DNA of 7,674 bases, from assembly GCA_900758845.1 (NCBI GenBank), contig CAAESW010000067.1:1-7674 (forward strand), read 5' to 3'. Within the stretch, counting starts at the first letter, position 1. Every line of letters begins with the position of its first letter. Under the pieces are notes generated by a model. It saw only the letters and a program-made list of their open reading frames with translations, had not been told where the DNA came from and did no database searches. The stretch comes from an uncultured Collinsella sp. (GTDB lineage Bacteria > Actinomycetota > Coriobacteriia > Coriobacteriales > Coriobacteriaceae). Below are positions 1-5,525 of the stretch, in pieces. The position numbers and the translations under genes were made by a program.

Positions 1-204
1 GATCAGCGCGGGCACGCAGGGCACGACGCGCTGCGGATCGCGCTCGGCAAGCAGGTGCAGCACGCGGGCGGCAAACTGGCGGATGCGGCGCGTGGGGCAG
101 CCGAGCTCCTTGACCAGACGGTCGACGGCGTTCTCGTTCTCCTCTGCCAGGTGAAGCTGTGCCAGCTCCTCGTCGGTGAGCTGTTCGTCTTTGTTTTCTG
201 CCAT
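1..204 (-). CDS. HEAT-repeat-like protein, N-terminal part only
   Basis: The first 68 codons of a gene that runs off the left edge. The start is the ATG at 202-204, preceded by a good Shine-Dalgarno (AGAGG, about 5 nt upstream). The visible protein begins with a hydrophilic, acidic stretch of about 25 residues. It then shows amphipathic helices of HEAT type: roughly residues 27-38, 39-58 (with LxxLAERDP at the turn) and a new helix starting RVVPCVPAL. HEAT repeats act as protein-interaction scaffolds, but the partner is unknown. The gene lies 15 bp after the small membrane protein and is probably co-transcribed with it and with the dehydrogenase upstream. The CDS is well supported. The HEAT label is an inference from one repeat and a half. 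Confidence 0.75.
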   Translation of the reverse strand, partial: MAENKDEQLTDEELAQLHLAEENENAVDRLVKELGCPTRRIRQFAARVLHLLAERDPQRVVPCVPALI

Positions 205-219
205 AGTTACCTCTTCTTA

Positions 220-648
220 CTATTTCTTAGCGTGCTTGCCAGCACCCTTGCTGTCATCGGTGACCGAGATGAGCTGTCGGTCGGCCGCGCCATTGCGACG
301 TGCGCGGCGGCGCTCCTCGGCATCGCCCGCGTCGGCGGCGGCGCGATGAGCCTTGTTGACGTTAAAGACCTCGTCGTGCTTGCGCCACGGACCGACGGAC
401 TCGCCAAAGCTCATCTTAAGACCGGCGATAAAGCCGCCGAGCCAGCCGATCGGCGCAAACTGCACCAGCGGGAACAGTGAGAACACCCAGGTAAGCAGGA
501 CGACTGCCGCAGCTCCCGCAAAGTTGGCGATCCAGTAGTCGCGCTTGGTGATGACGCGCTTTTCGCACGCCCACTGACCGCACAAAAAGCCAATGTAGAT
601 CGCAAAGAGAAAGAGCACCAGCGCGAGCACCACGAACGTCCAGCTCAT
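220..648 (-). CDS. small membrane protein of unknown function
   Basis: A 142-residue protein I do not recognise. I chose the ATG at 646-648 because GGGGAG lies about 8 nt upstream and the protein then opens directly with a hydrophobic helix (about residues 4-24, rich in V, L, F, I). An in-frame ATG 12 codons earlier would lie inside the dehydrogenase gene. A second hydrophobic stretch lies at about 40-62, and a third short one, after a proline and rich in G, W and I, at about 65-80. This predicts two or three membrane segments. The last 60 residues are charged and Ala/Arg/Lys-rich, probably cytoplasmic. The gene starts 5 bp after the dehydrogenase stop and ends 15 bp before the HEAT-like gene, so it sits mid-operon. 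No catalytic motif is visible. Confidence 0.82.
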   Translation of the reverse strand: MSWTFVVLALVLFLFAIYIGFLCGQWACEKRVITKRDYWIANFAGAAAVVLLTWVFSLFPLVQFAPIGWLGGFIAGLKMSFGESVGPWRKHDEVFNVNKAHRAAADAGDAEERRRARRNGAADRQLISVTDDSKGAGKHAKK

Positions 649-653
649 GGGCG

Positions 654-1733
654 CTACTCCCCGTGATGGTGGCCGCAGCAGCACTCATGGCCGTCGTCAT
701 GGCCGTGGCCGCCGCAGCACTCGTGGTCCTCGCCGTGGTGGTGGCCACAACCGCACTCGTGGTCGTCGCCGTGCTCGCCGCAACCGCAGCCTTCCTCGTG
801 AGCGCCATGCTCCTCGGGACGATACTGCGACCAGTCCAGACCGGCGGCAATGGCGTCGGCCTCCTCCTTGTAGAGGACCGTGATGGCCTGGGTGCCCAGC
901 TTGGCGCCACCGATGGCGTCGAGCATGTCGTAGAGCGTAAAGGCCACGTCGGCGCCGGGCAGCGCAAGCTCGCGGTCGTCGGCATAGGCGAGCGCCAGAC
1001 GCAGGTCCTTGATGAAGTGCTCGACCATAAAGCCGGGCTTGTAGTCGCCGTCGAGCGCCTTGGGCGCCAGGCTCTCCATGGCGCCGGACTTGCCGGTACC
1101 GCCCAGGATCATCTGGCGGGTCTTCTCCAGGTCAAGGCCGCTCAGCTCGGCAAATGCCATGGCGTCTGCCATGCCGACCATGCAGGCGCCCAGCGACACC
1201 TGATTGGCGAGCTTGGCAGCCTGGCCCTTGCCGGCGCCGTCGAAGCAGCAGATGTTGGCCGCAAAGGTGGCAAGGATGTCGCGGACCGGGGCGATGTCGT
1301 TCTCGGTAGCGCCCACGATAGCCGTGAGCGTGCCGGCGATAGCACCCGACTCGCCGCCGGTGACGGGGCAGTCAAACGCCATGCGACCGGAGACTTGGGC
1401 GGCCTCGGCAATGTCACGGGCGAGCTCGGGCGAGCTCGTGGTGAGATCGATCAAGACCGCGCCGGGCTTAGTGCACGCGAGCAGGCCGTCGCCCGCCAGG
1501 TAGAGCTCCTCGACCTCGGAGGGATAGCCCACCATGGTAAAGACGACATCGGCGTTAGCCACGGCGTCGGCCGGCGTATCGGCCCAGACGGCACCGCGCT
1601 CGATAAGCGTGGCGGCCTTGGACTTGGTGCGGTTGTTGACCGTGACGGGATAGCCGGCGTCCAGGATGTGGCCGGCGATGGGGGCACCCATGATTCCGGT
1701 GCCGATGAATGCGACGGAGAGCTTGTTTGCCAT
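654..1733 (-). CDS. NAD(P)-dependent 3-hydroxyisobutyrate dehydrogenase-family oxidoreductase with His/Cys-rich tail
   Basis: A 359-residue member of the beta-hydroxyacid dehydrogenase family (3-hydroxyisobutyrate dehydrogenase / tartronate semialdehyde reductase type), which oxidises or reduces short beta-hydroxyacids with NAD(P). Visible motifs in order: Rossmann nucleotide loop GTGIMGAP at 11-18; NNRT at 33-36, ending the second strand, where the NRT pattern suggests NADP preference; substrate loop DCPVTGGESGA at 121-131; GAGKGQAAKLANQ at 166-178 with the expected catalytic Lys174 and Asn178; and KDLRLAL at 242-248. The enzyme proper ends near residue 306, about the usual family length. 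Residues 307-359 are an extra tail with 14 His and 9 Cys, described separately. The ATG start is preceded by AAGGAAAGG. The exact substrate cannot be read from sequence. It leads the tight unit with the membrane protein and HEAT-like gene, and lies 98 bp after the DegV-family gene with no terminator seen between them. Confidence 0.92.
   Translation of the reverse strand: MANKLSVAFIGTGIMGAPIAGHILDAGYPVTVNNRTKSKAATLIERGAVWADTPADAVANADVVFTMVGYPSEVEELYLAGDGLLACTKPGAVLIDLTTSSPELARDIAEAAQVSGRMAFDCPVTGGESGAIAGTLTAIVGATENDIAPVRDILATFAANICCFDGAGKGQAAKLANQVSLGACMVGMADAMAFAELSGLDLEKTRQMILGGTGKSGAMESLAPKALDGDYKPGFMVEHFIKDLRLALAYADDRELALPGADVAFTLYDMLDAIGGAKLGTQAITVLYKEEADAIAAGLDWSQYRPEEHGAHEEGCGCGEHGDDHECGCGHHHGEDHECCGGHGHDDGHECCCGHHHGE
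657..815 (-). repeat. segment coding the His/Cys-rich tail of the dehydrogenase, with imperfect internal repeats
   Basis: Codons 307-359 of the dehydrogenase. The tail is made almost only of H, C, G, D and E: 14 His and 9 Cys in 53 residues. Two near-copies of the pattern DHEC-x-CGHHHGE occur, at residues 324-335 and 348-359, with a degenerate middle copy at 336-347. The DNA repeats with it: about 729-764 and 657-692 are similar. Such tails elsewhere (for example on SlyD, HypB and UreE) bind Ni, Zn or Cu. Metal binding here is inferred from composition only. Confidence 0.8.
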
Positions 1734-1831
1734 GAAACCTTTCCTTTTGGGTTGGGTGTTGTTACCAGGTTGAATACTCAGTGCCAGCGTTTCGGCCGTG
1801 ACTTGAGGGCACTTGCAGCCGCAGCGCCTGT

Positions 1832-2785
1832 CTACTCACCGCGCACACGGCGCGCGATGCGGTCGGAAAGCGAGGCTTTCTCGGCGCGATTCTTGCCCCA
1901 AAACGCGCAGCCCACCATGCCGGGGCCCACGTGCGAGCCAATGGTGGGACCCACAGAGCTGCGAATAATCGTGACGTCGGCGCAGCCCTCCTCCTTGCGG
2001 ATGGCGGCCTCGAGCCAATCACCGTCCTTCTCGGCATCGGCCGTTATGATGGCGATGGGCATGGTGCGGTCGGGCACGTAGTTCTCGCGGAACGACTTGA
2101 GGATGGACTTGAGCGCCTTCTTGCGGCCGCGGTTGACGCCGATCAGCGACAGCGAGCCGGCAAGGTCGTAGGAGAGCTCGGGCTTGACATCGAGCTTTGC
2201 CGTGAGCTGCGCCGCCGCGGGCGGAATGCGGCCACCGGCAGCCAGTGCGTCAAAGCTCTCGAGCGTAAAGTAGCCGTGGACATAGGTCTTTGCCTCGTTT
2301 GCCCAATCGACCAGCTGCTTGGCGGTCAGTCCCGCCGAGCGCTGGCGCACGGCCTCGAGCGCCAAGAGCGCGCCGGTCGCGCAGGGCAGAGCGTTGTCGA
2401 CCACGTAAAGCTCAAAATCGGGATACTCGGCGCGCACGGCGTCCGCCGCCTGGCACGCGGAGTTGTAGCTCGACGACAGCGCCGAGGTAAAGCACAGGTA
2501 GACCGTGGGCGTGCCCTCTTTGGCGCACTCGGTAAAAAACTCGATATAGCGACCGAGCGACACAGCCGAGGTGGACACGCGGGCACCGGCGCGCATGCGG
2601 TCGTAGAACTCCTTAGGGCTCATGCTCGACCAGATGTCGTCCGTGCGCTCCTCGCCATCGATAATGAAGGGGAAACCCAGGATATCGACATCGAGGTTCG
2701 CGGCGACCTCGGGGCTAAAGTCGCAGCAGGTATCGACGACGATGCGGCAACGGTCCGAATGACCGGTAGATGCAGCCTTGTCCAT
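1832..2785 (-). CDS. DegV-family fatty-acid-binding protein
   Basis: A 317-residue DegV-family protein. Proteins of this fold bind one fatty acid, and in Gram-positives the FakB members present it to the kinase FakA for phosphorylation and lipid synthesis. Motifs seen in order: VDTCCDFSPE at 17-26 (usual form DSSCDL); VSTSAVS at 70-76, the usual T-S-Q-P-S region; FTSALSSSYNSA at 99-110 (family LSSGLSGTYQSA), expected to hold the lipid carboxylate; AAGGRI at 182-187; LDVKP at 198-202; and GPTIGSHVGPGMVG at 279-292. Length is slightly above the usual ~280. I chose the ATG at 2783-2785 because AAGGAG lies 8 nt upstream; a TTG directly before it could also be read as the start. No FakA gene is in the window, so a FakB role is only likely. 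It follows hpf but is separated from it by a terminator. Confidence 0.93.
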   Translation of the reverse strand: MDKAASTGHSDRCRIVVDTCCDFSPEVAANLDVDILGFPFIIDGEERTDDIWSSMSPKEFYDRMRAGARVSTSAVSLGRYIEFFTECAKEGTPTVYLCFTSALSSSYNSACQAADAVRAEYPDFELYVVDNALPCATGALLALEAVRQRSAGLTAKQLVDWANEAKTYVHGYFTLESFDALAAGGRIPPAAAQLTAKLDVKPELSYDLAGSLSLIGVNRGRKKALKSILKSFRENYVPDRTMPIAIITADAEKDGDWLEAAIRKEEGCADVTIIRSSVGPTIGSHVGPGMVGCAFWGKNRAEKASLSDRIARRVRGE

Positions 2786-2803
2786 CAAAGCGACTCCTTA
2801 CGT

Positions 2804-2835
2804 AAAAAGGCGGCCACCCGCATGGGATGGCCGCC
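2804..2835 (-). terminator. intrinsic terminator after hpf
   Basis: Read on the minus strand, arms of GGCGGCCA and TGGCCGCC (2828-2835 and 2809-2816) pair. An inner CCC/GGG pairing with a one-base bulge extends the stem. TTTTT (2804-2808) follows directly. This is a textbook Rho-independent terminator for the hpf transcript. The Shine-Dalgarno of the DegV-family gene begins only a few bases after the T-run. Confidence 0.88.
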
Positions 2836-2838
2836 AAC

Positions 2839-2860
2839 CGTTAACTCATGCAAGTTAACG
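2839..2860. repeat. perfect 8-bp inverted repeat just after the hpf stop codon
   Basis: Arms CGTTAACT (2839-2846) and AGTTAACG (2853-2860) around a 6-base loop CATGCA, starting 4 bases after the hpf stop codon. It is AT-rich and has no T-run of its own. It could be an auxiliary mRNA-end stem or a protein-binding palindrome; its role is unknown. Confidence 0.6.
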
Positions 2861-2864
2861 TATT

Positions 2865-3449
2865 TTACTCGTCAAGTGTTTCGATGCGGGGCTTGATGAT
2901 GCCATATCCACCATTCTTACGGTGATACACCACATTGATGAGGCCAGTCGTCGCGTTCTCGAACACGTAGAAGTCATGACCAAGCAGATCGGTCTGCACC
3001 AGCGCCTGCTCCTCAGTCATCGGGGTGACGTCGATAACCTTCTCGCGGACGAGCAGGTCGTCCTCCTCCTCGGGCAGCAGCAGGTCGGCCAGATCCTCGA
3101 CGCGCTCGACCGGCGCAACATCCGCGGCGCTGGCACCGCCCTGGCGGTTGTCCACGACCTTGGTCTTGAACTTGCGCAGCTGGCGGGTGACCTTATCGGC
3201 GGAGAGGTCGATGGCGGCGTACATATCTGCACCGTGCTCGGCAACGCGAATCACCGAACCGCGGGCACGAACCGTAACCTCGACGATTGCCGGGTTGGGG
3301 TTCGAGGGGTTCTTCTCATAGCGAAGTACAACGTCGACCGTCATGGGCTCGATATCGAAAACCTTGAGCGCCTCGCCGATCTTCTCATCCACATGCGCAC
3401 GCAGAGCATCGGTTACCGTCGTCTTGCGTCCAGAAACCTTGATATCCAT
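2865..3449 (-). CDS. hpf: long-form ribosome hibernation promoting factor
   Basis: A 194-residue long HPF. It binds the 30S decoding region and, through its C-terminal domain, dimerises 70S ribosomes into inactive 100S particles during slow growth. Residues 1 to about 98 form the S30AE/YfiA domain (start MDIKVSGRK, with VEVTVRARG and the basic segment KVTRQLRKFKTK). Residues about 99-135 are an acidic, Ala-rich linker (LLLPEEEDDLL). Residues about 137-190 are the HPF C-terminal dimerisation domain: MTEEQALVQTDLLGHDFYVF, INVVYHRKNGGYGIIKP. I chose the ATG at 3447-3449 over one 20 codons upstream because GGAG lies 8 nt before it and the family domain begins there. Both domains are complete, which marks it as the long, Gram-positive/actinobacterial form. 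Confidence 0.96.
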   Translation of the reverse strand: MDIKVSGRKTTVTDALRAHVDEKIGEALKVFDIEPMTVDVVLRYEKNPSNPNPAIVEVTVRARGSVIRVAEHGADMYAAIDLSADKVTRQLRKFKTKVVDNRQGGASAADVAPVERVEDLADLLLPEEEDDLLVREKVIDVTPMTEEQALVQTDLLGHDFYVFENATTGLINVVYHRKNGGYGIIKPRIETLDE

Positions 3450-3666
3450 ACGTGGCTCCAATCTGCCTCGGGGACTTACTGTACTGGCTATGTACCCATT
3501 GCCGTGCATTTAATCACGCGGATTCCTAAAGACCCGAATAACGATTGCTTGATACCGCATACCGAAGTCTCGCACTTTTCTGTGGCAAAGTGCGCTATGG
3601 GAGGGGGCCGGCGGCTTTGTATTTGGTCCCGAAAATTGGCTTTGACCTGCTTGTTTTATTGGGATG
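3450..3666. other. intergenic region upstream of hpf
   Basis: A gap between the end of the lipoprotein transcript and hpf. It must hold the hpf promoter, but I see no convincing -35/-10 pair. The clearest structure is an inverted repeat with 8-bp arms, CGCACTTT (3571-3578) and AAAGTGCG (3587-3594), around an 8-base loop, with no T-run. A short ORF can be read across this region on the minus strand, but it runs through the terminator and resembles no protein I know. No tRNA or known riboswitch core was recognised. Confidence 0.55.
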
Positions 3667-3700
3667 AAAAAGCCGGGCTCCCCCATCGGGGAAGCCCGGC
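3667..3700 (-). terminator. strong intrinsic terminator after the lipoprotein gene
   Basis: On the minus strand the arms GCCGGGCT and AGCCCGGC (3693-3700 and 3672-3679) plus an inner CCCC/GGGG pairing form a very GC-rich stem with a tiny loop, followed by TTTTT (3667-3671). It lies about 67 bp after the lipoprotein stop codon. An additional weak stem (GGTGTC/GACACC, about 3724-3753) lies between the gene and the terminator. Confidence 0.92.
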
Positions 3701-3766
3701 AGTGCGTGTTGAAACCGTGAAGAGGTGTCCTTTCCAACGTATAGGAGACACCACCCCTAGCAATAA

Positions 3767-4792
3767 CTAGCTATTGAGTTTGTTAATGTCGTCGTCGGTG
3801 ATGGCGCCTTCCTGGCTGGACGATTTGTCCTCGGAGGATGCGGTCTCATTGTTGGAATCGGAGGACTCGCTGCCGGAGGACGTGGTCTCACTGGACTCAG
3901 AGTCGCCCGGCTGCACGTTAGCGCCCGAAACCGTCTTAGTGGTGAGGTCGTAGGGCATCGTGCCATACCAGACAGAGTGGACCGCCTCGAGCGTGCCGTC
4001 GGCCGTGATACCGTCGAGGGCATCGCTCACGGCACGGCACAGTTCGTCATTGGACGAGAGGCCCGCAACACCAAGCGCCGAGGGTGCCTCGAGCGAACCG
4101 ACATAGGAGATCTCGCTCATCAGACGTGCAAGGTAGCCACCGGCCGTGGAGTCGCAGATCACATAGTCAACCTCGCCGGACTCGAGCGCCTCAAAGCACT
4201 CGTTGATGTTGGAGTAGGTCTTTTGGTTGGCGGTGATGCTCTGCTTGGCAAGCGCCTCCTGCGAGGCCGAGGACATCTGGACACCCAGGGTGGACGTGTT
4301 AAGGGTATCGGTGGAAACGCTTAGCGACCCACCATCGCTAGTTTTACCGAACACGGAAGTGGCATCGTACAGGCAGGTGCCGAGCGAGCTAATGTCCCCG
4401 TCCGTGGAGTTAATCTCGCCGATAAAGATATCGGCCTTTTTGTCGCCGAGCGCGGAACCTGCCGAGGACGCATCGACAAAGGAGACCTTAAGGCCCATGC
4501 GGCTTGCGAGGGCGCGGGCGGCGTCAACCGCATACCCCGTGAGCTCGCCGTCGGCGTCCCGCATGGCCTGCGGCGCATCGGAAGTATCGAGGGCGACCGT
4601 CAGGGTTCCGGGAGTGACCAGGGCGTCGTCCGACACCGCCGGCGTGACGGTCTCGTACTCGATCTGGTCGATCGTGGGAGTCGTGAACGTAGACAGCGGG
4701 TTGAACGCGCATCCGCTCAGGCCCAAAACGGCGATGACCGCTGCGGTCCCAGCACCTAACCGAGCCGCGTGCATCAAGCTGCCCCTCACCAT
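3767..4792 (-). CDS. extracellular solute-binding lipoprotein (amino-acid type, SBP_bac_3-like), no permease nearby
   Basis: A 341-residue lipoprotein. The signal peptide ends in the lipobox LSGC, with Cys28 the predicted lipidated residue. The binding domain starts near GTLTVALDTSDAP, continues with GELTGYAVDAARALASRMGLKVSFV and the KKADIFIGEI strand, and ends near GTLEAVHSVWYG. This order fits family-3 periplasmic binding proteins of polar amino-acid ABC importers. The usual T-x-T-x-E-R stretch that contacts the ligand amino acid is not seen after GEI, so the ligand may differ. The last ~53 residues are Ser/Glu/Asp-rich and probably disordered. Start choice is open: ATG 4790-4792 (AGGG 8 nt upstream) or ATG 4772-4774, which has a better GAGGGG about 7 nt upstream and still leaves a full signal peptide. 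The frame stays open upstream to beyond 5100. No permease or ATPase is in the window. Confidence 0.85.
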   Translation of the reverse strand: MVRGSLMHAARLGAGTAAVIAVLGLSGCAFNPLSTFTTPTIDQIEYETVTPAVSDDALVTPGTLTVALDTSDAPQAMRDADGELTGYAVDAARALASRMGLKVSFVDASSAGSALGDKKADIFIGEINSTDGDISSLGTCLYDATSVFGKTSDGGSLSVSTDTLNTSTLGVQMSSASQEALAKQSITANQKTYSNINECFEALESGEVDYVICDSTAGGYLARLMSEISYVGSLEAPSALGVAGLSSNDELCRAVSDALDGITADGTLEAVHSVWYGTMPYDLTTKTVSGANVQPGDSESSETTSSGSESSDSNNETASSEDKSSSQEGAITDDDINKLNS

Positions 4793-5117
4793 GTCCACTA
4801 CCCTGCCTTCTGTGTCGTATACGATCCGTGCGTTGCGCGGAATATCAGGTTGTTCCCACCAGCTGACCTGGTATTTGACCCCACACTTGCGCACCGGGGT
4901 GTTTGCTCGGGAGGCCGCAGCCACCTTCACGACTGGCCCGCTCGCCCGCGAGGCGGTATTGCCCCAAAGAAAGTAGAACGGACGGTGCGGCTTACATCTA
5001 GGACGCGCCATGATCGCGCCGCGCGCACGCGGTCGCTTACGTGGATCCCTTTGACCGCGTCTGTCTTGGACTAGGACGGGCATTTCGTCCGTCCGCAACC
5101 ACAGCCTGGTAGGAACG
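4793..5117 (-). other. long leader, or N-terminal extension, of the lipoprotein gene
   Basis: About 325 nt separate the predicted transcription start (near 5117) from the lipoprotein start. The lipoprotein frame stays open through the whole stretch, with ATGs at 5011 and 5083, but neither has a clear Shine-Dalgarno. An N-terminal extension would put the lipid signal peptide in mid-protein, which argues against it. A short hairpin, GGACGG/CCGTCC, lies at 5074-5094 near the RNA 5' end. No known riboswitch class was recognised. It is either an untranslated leader or an upstream coding extension. Confidence 0.45.
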
Positions 5118-5123
5118 AAGCGC

Positions 5124-5152
5124 ATTATAGCTAAGTTCAAGCTAAAGTTTAA
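5124..5152 (-). promoter_or_regulatory. sigma-70-type promoter for the lipoprotein gene
   Basis: On the minus strand, a perfect TATAAT (-10, positions 5124-5129) with a weak -35 TTAAAC (5147-5152) at the ideal 17-bp spacing. Transcription would start near 5117. The core promoter is covered by two imperfect direct repeats read on the plus strand: AGCTAAGTTCA (5129-5139) and AGCTAAAGTTTA (5140-5151), a possible operator. Confidence 0.62.
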
Positions 5153-5525
5153 GGTTAGGGGCGTTATTCGCATCGCGAGTACAGATTTCGCAGGTCAGGA
5201 CGGGCCGCACGCGCTCTGATTGAGCCCGTCGCTCCCCTATGGAAAGCCCCAACACACCCGTCTTAGGGTGCCGTGGCCAAAAAATGGCAAATATGAGTAC
5301 TGTTACCAATTTAGTAACAGGTAATTTTGGCCTCTCGGACAGATTTTGCGCTCAGTGCCGCCAACTTGATGCTTAGTTATTCTACATTTGTTTATTATCT
5401 TCTTACTTTACGCCGCCTCCGAGTCCAAAATTCCTTGATTTTGCTGTTACTGATTTAGTGACAGTACTCATATTTGCCATATTTTGGCCAAGGCATATGA
5501 TTAACCCCCCTATTTTCGACGTGAA
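5153..5525. other. non-coding, partly AT-rich island between the lipoprotein promoter and the DUF559-like gene
   Basis: No gene of normal size is supported here. From 5153 to 5270 I see only a 7-bp stem, GACGGGC/GCCCGTC (5199-5230, 18-base loop). From 5271 to 5493 lies the large inverted repeat described separately. Its centre (about 5376-5410) is clearly more AT-rich than the flanking genes. The last 32 bp before the DUF559-like gene's stop codon contain a short C-run and nothing else recognisable. Confidence 0.6.
5271..5493. repeat. large imperfect inverted repeat (MITE- or REP-pair-like element)
   Basis: The left arm 5271-5320 and the reverse complement of the right arm 5444-5493 match at 44 of 50 positions by eye. 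They share TGGCCAAAA, then ATGGCAAATATGAGTACTGT and GTAACAG. Each arm carries its own small palindrome: CTGTTAC-7-GTAACAG in the left arm, and CTGTTAC-7-GTGACAG in the right. Pairing continues inward with AATTTTGG (5323-5330) against CCAAAATT (5425-5432) and CTCGGA (5334-5339) against TCCGAG (5418-5423), leaving a central 78 bp. No transposase is present and no clear target-site duplication was seen. It could be a non-autonomous mobile element, a pair of inverted REP-like units, or a terminator-like structure for the gene ending at 5526. Confidence 0.85.

Noticed and set aside
657..815. CRISPR array or tandem DNA repeat
   Set aside because: The repetition is imperfect, has no spacer structure, and is explained by His/Cys/Gly codon repeats in frame within a real gene.
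663..2081. A long plus-strand open frame (472 codons) opposite the dehydrogenase and the end of the DegV-family gene
   Set aside because: Its product is low-complexity (Val/Ala-rich opposite the His/Cys tail) and matches no family, whereas the minus-strand frames carry complete conserved motifs. It is an antisense shadow of GC-rich coding DNA.
1931..2896. A 321-codon plus-strand open frame opposite the DegV-family gene
   Set aside because: It runs opposite a gene with all DegV motifs, crosses the hpf terminator, and has no recognisable domain.
3510..3737. A 75-codon minus-strand frame between the lipoprotein gene and hpf
   Set aside because: It reads straight through the strong intrinsic terminator at 3667-3700, has no good Shine-Dalgarno and is not protein-like.
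4800..4900. Resemblance to TPP riboswitch or SRP RNA segments in the leader (ACCTGAT and ACCAGGTCAG on the minus strand)
   Set aside because: Only one short segment of each matches. The CTGAGA element of TPP riboswitches and the GGAAGGAAGCA loop of SRP RNA are missing.
5271..5493. Simple bidirectional terminator
   Set aside because: The arms are far too long and the central region of 78 bp too large for an intrinsic terminator, and no T-run follows either arm. A secondary effect on transcript ends is still possible.
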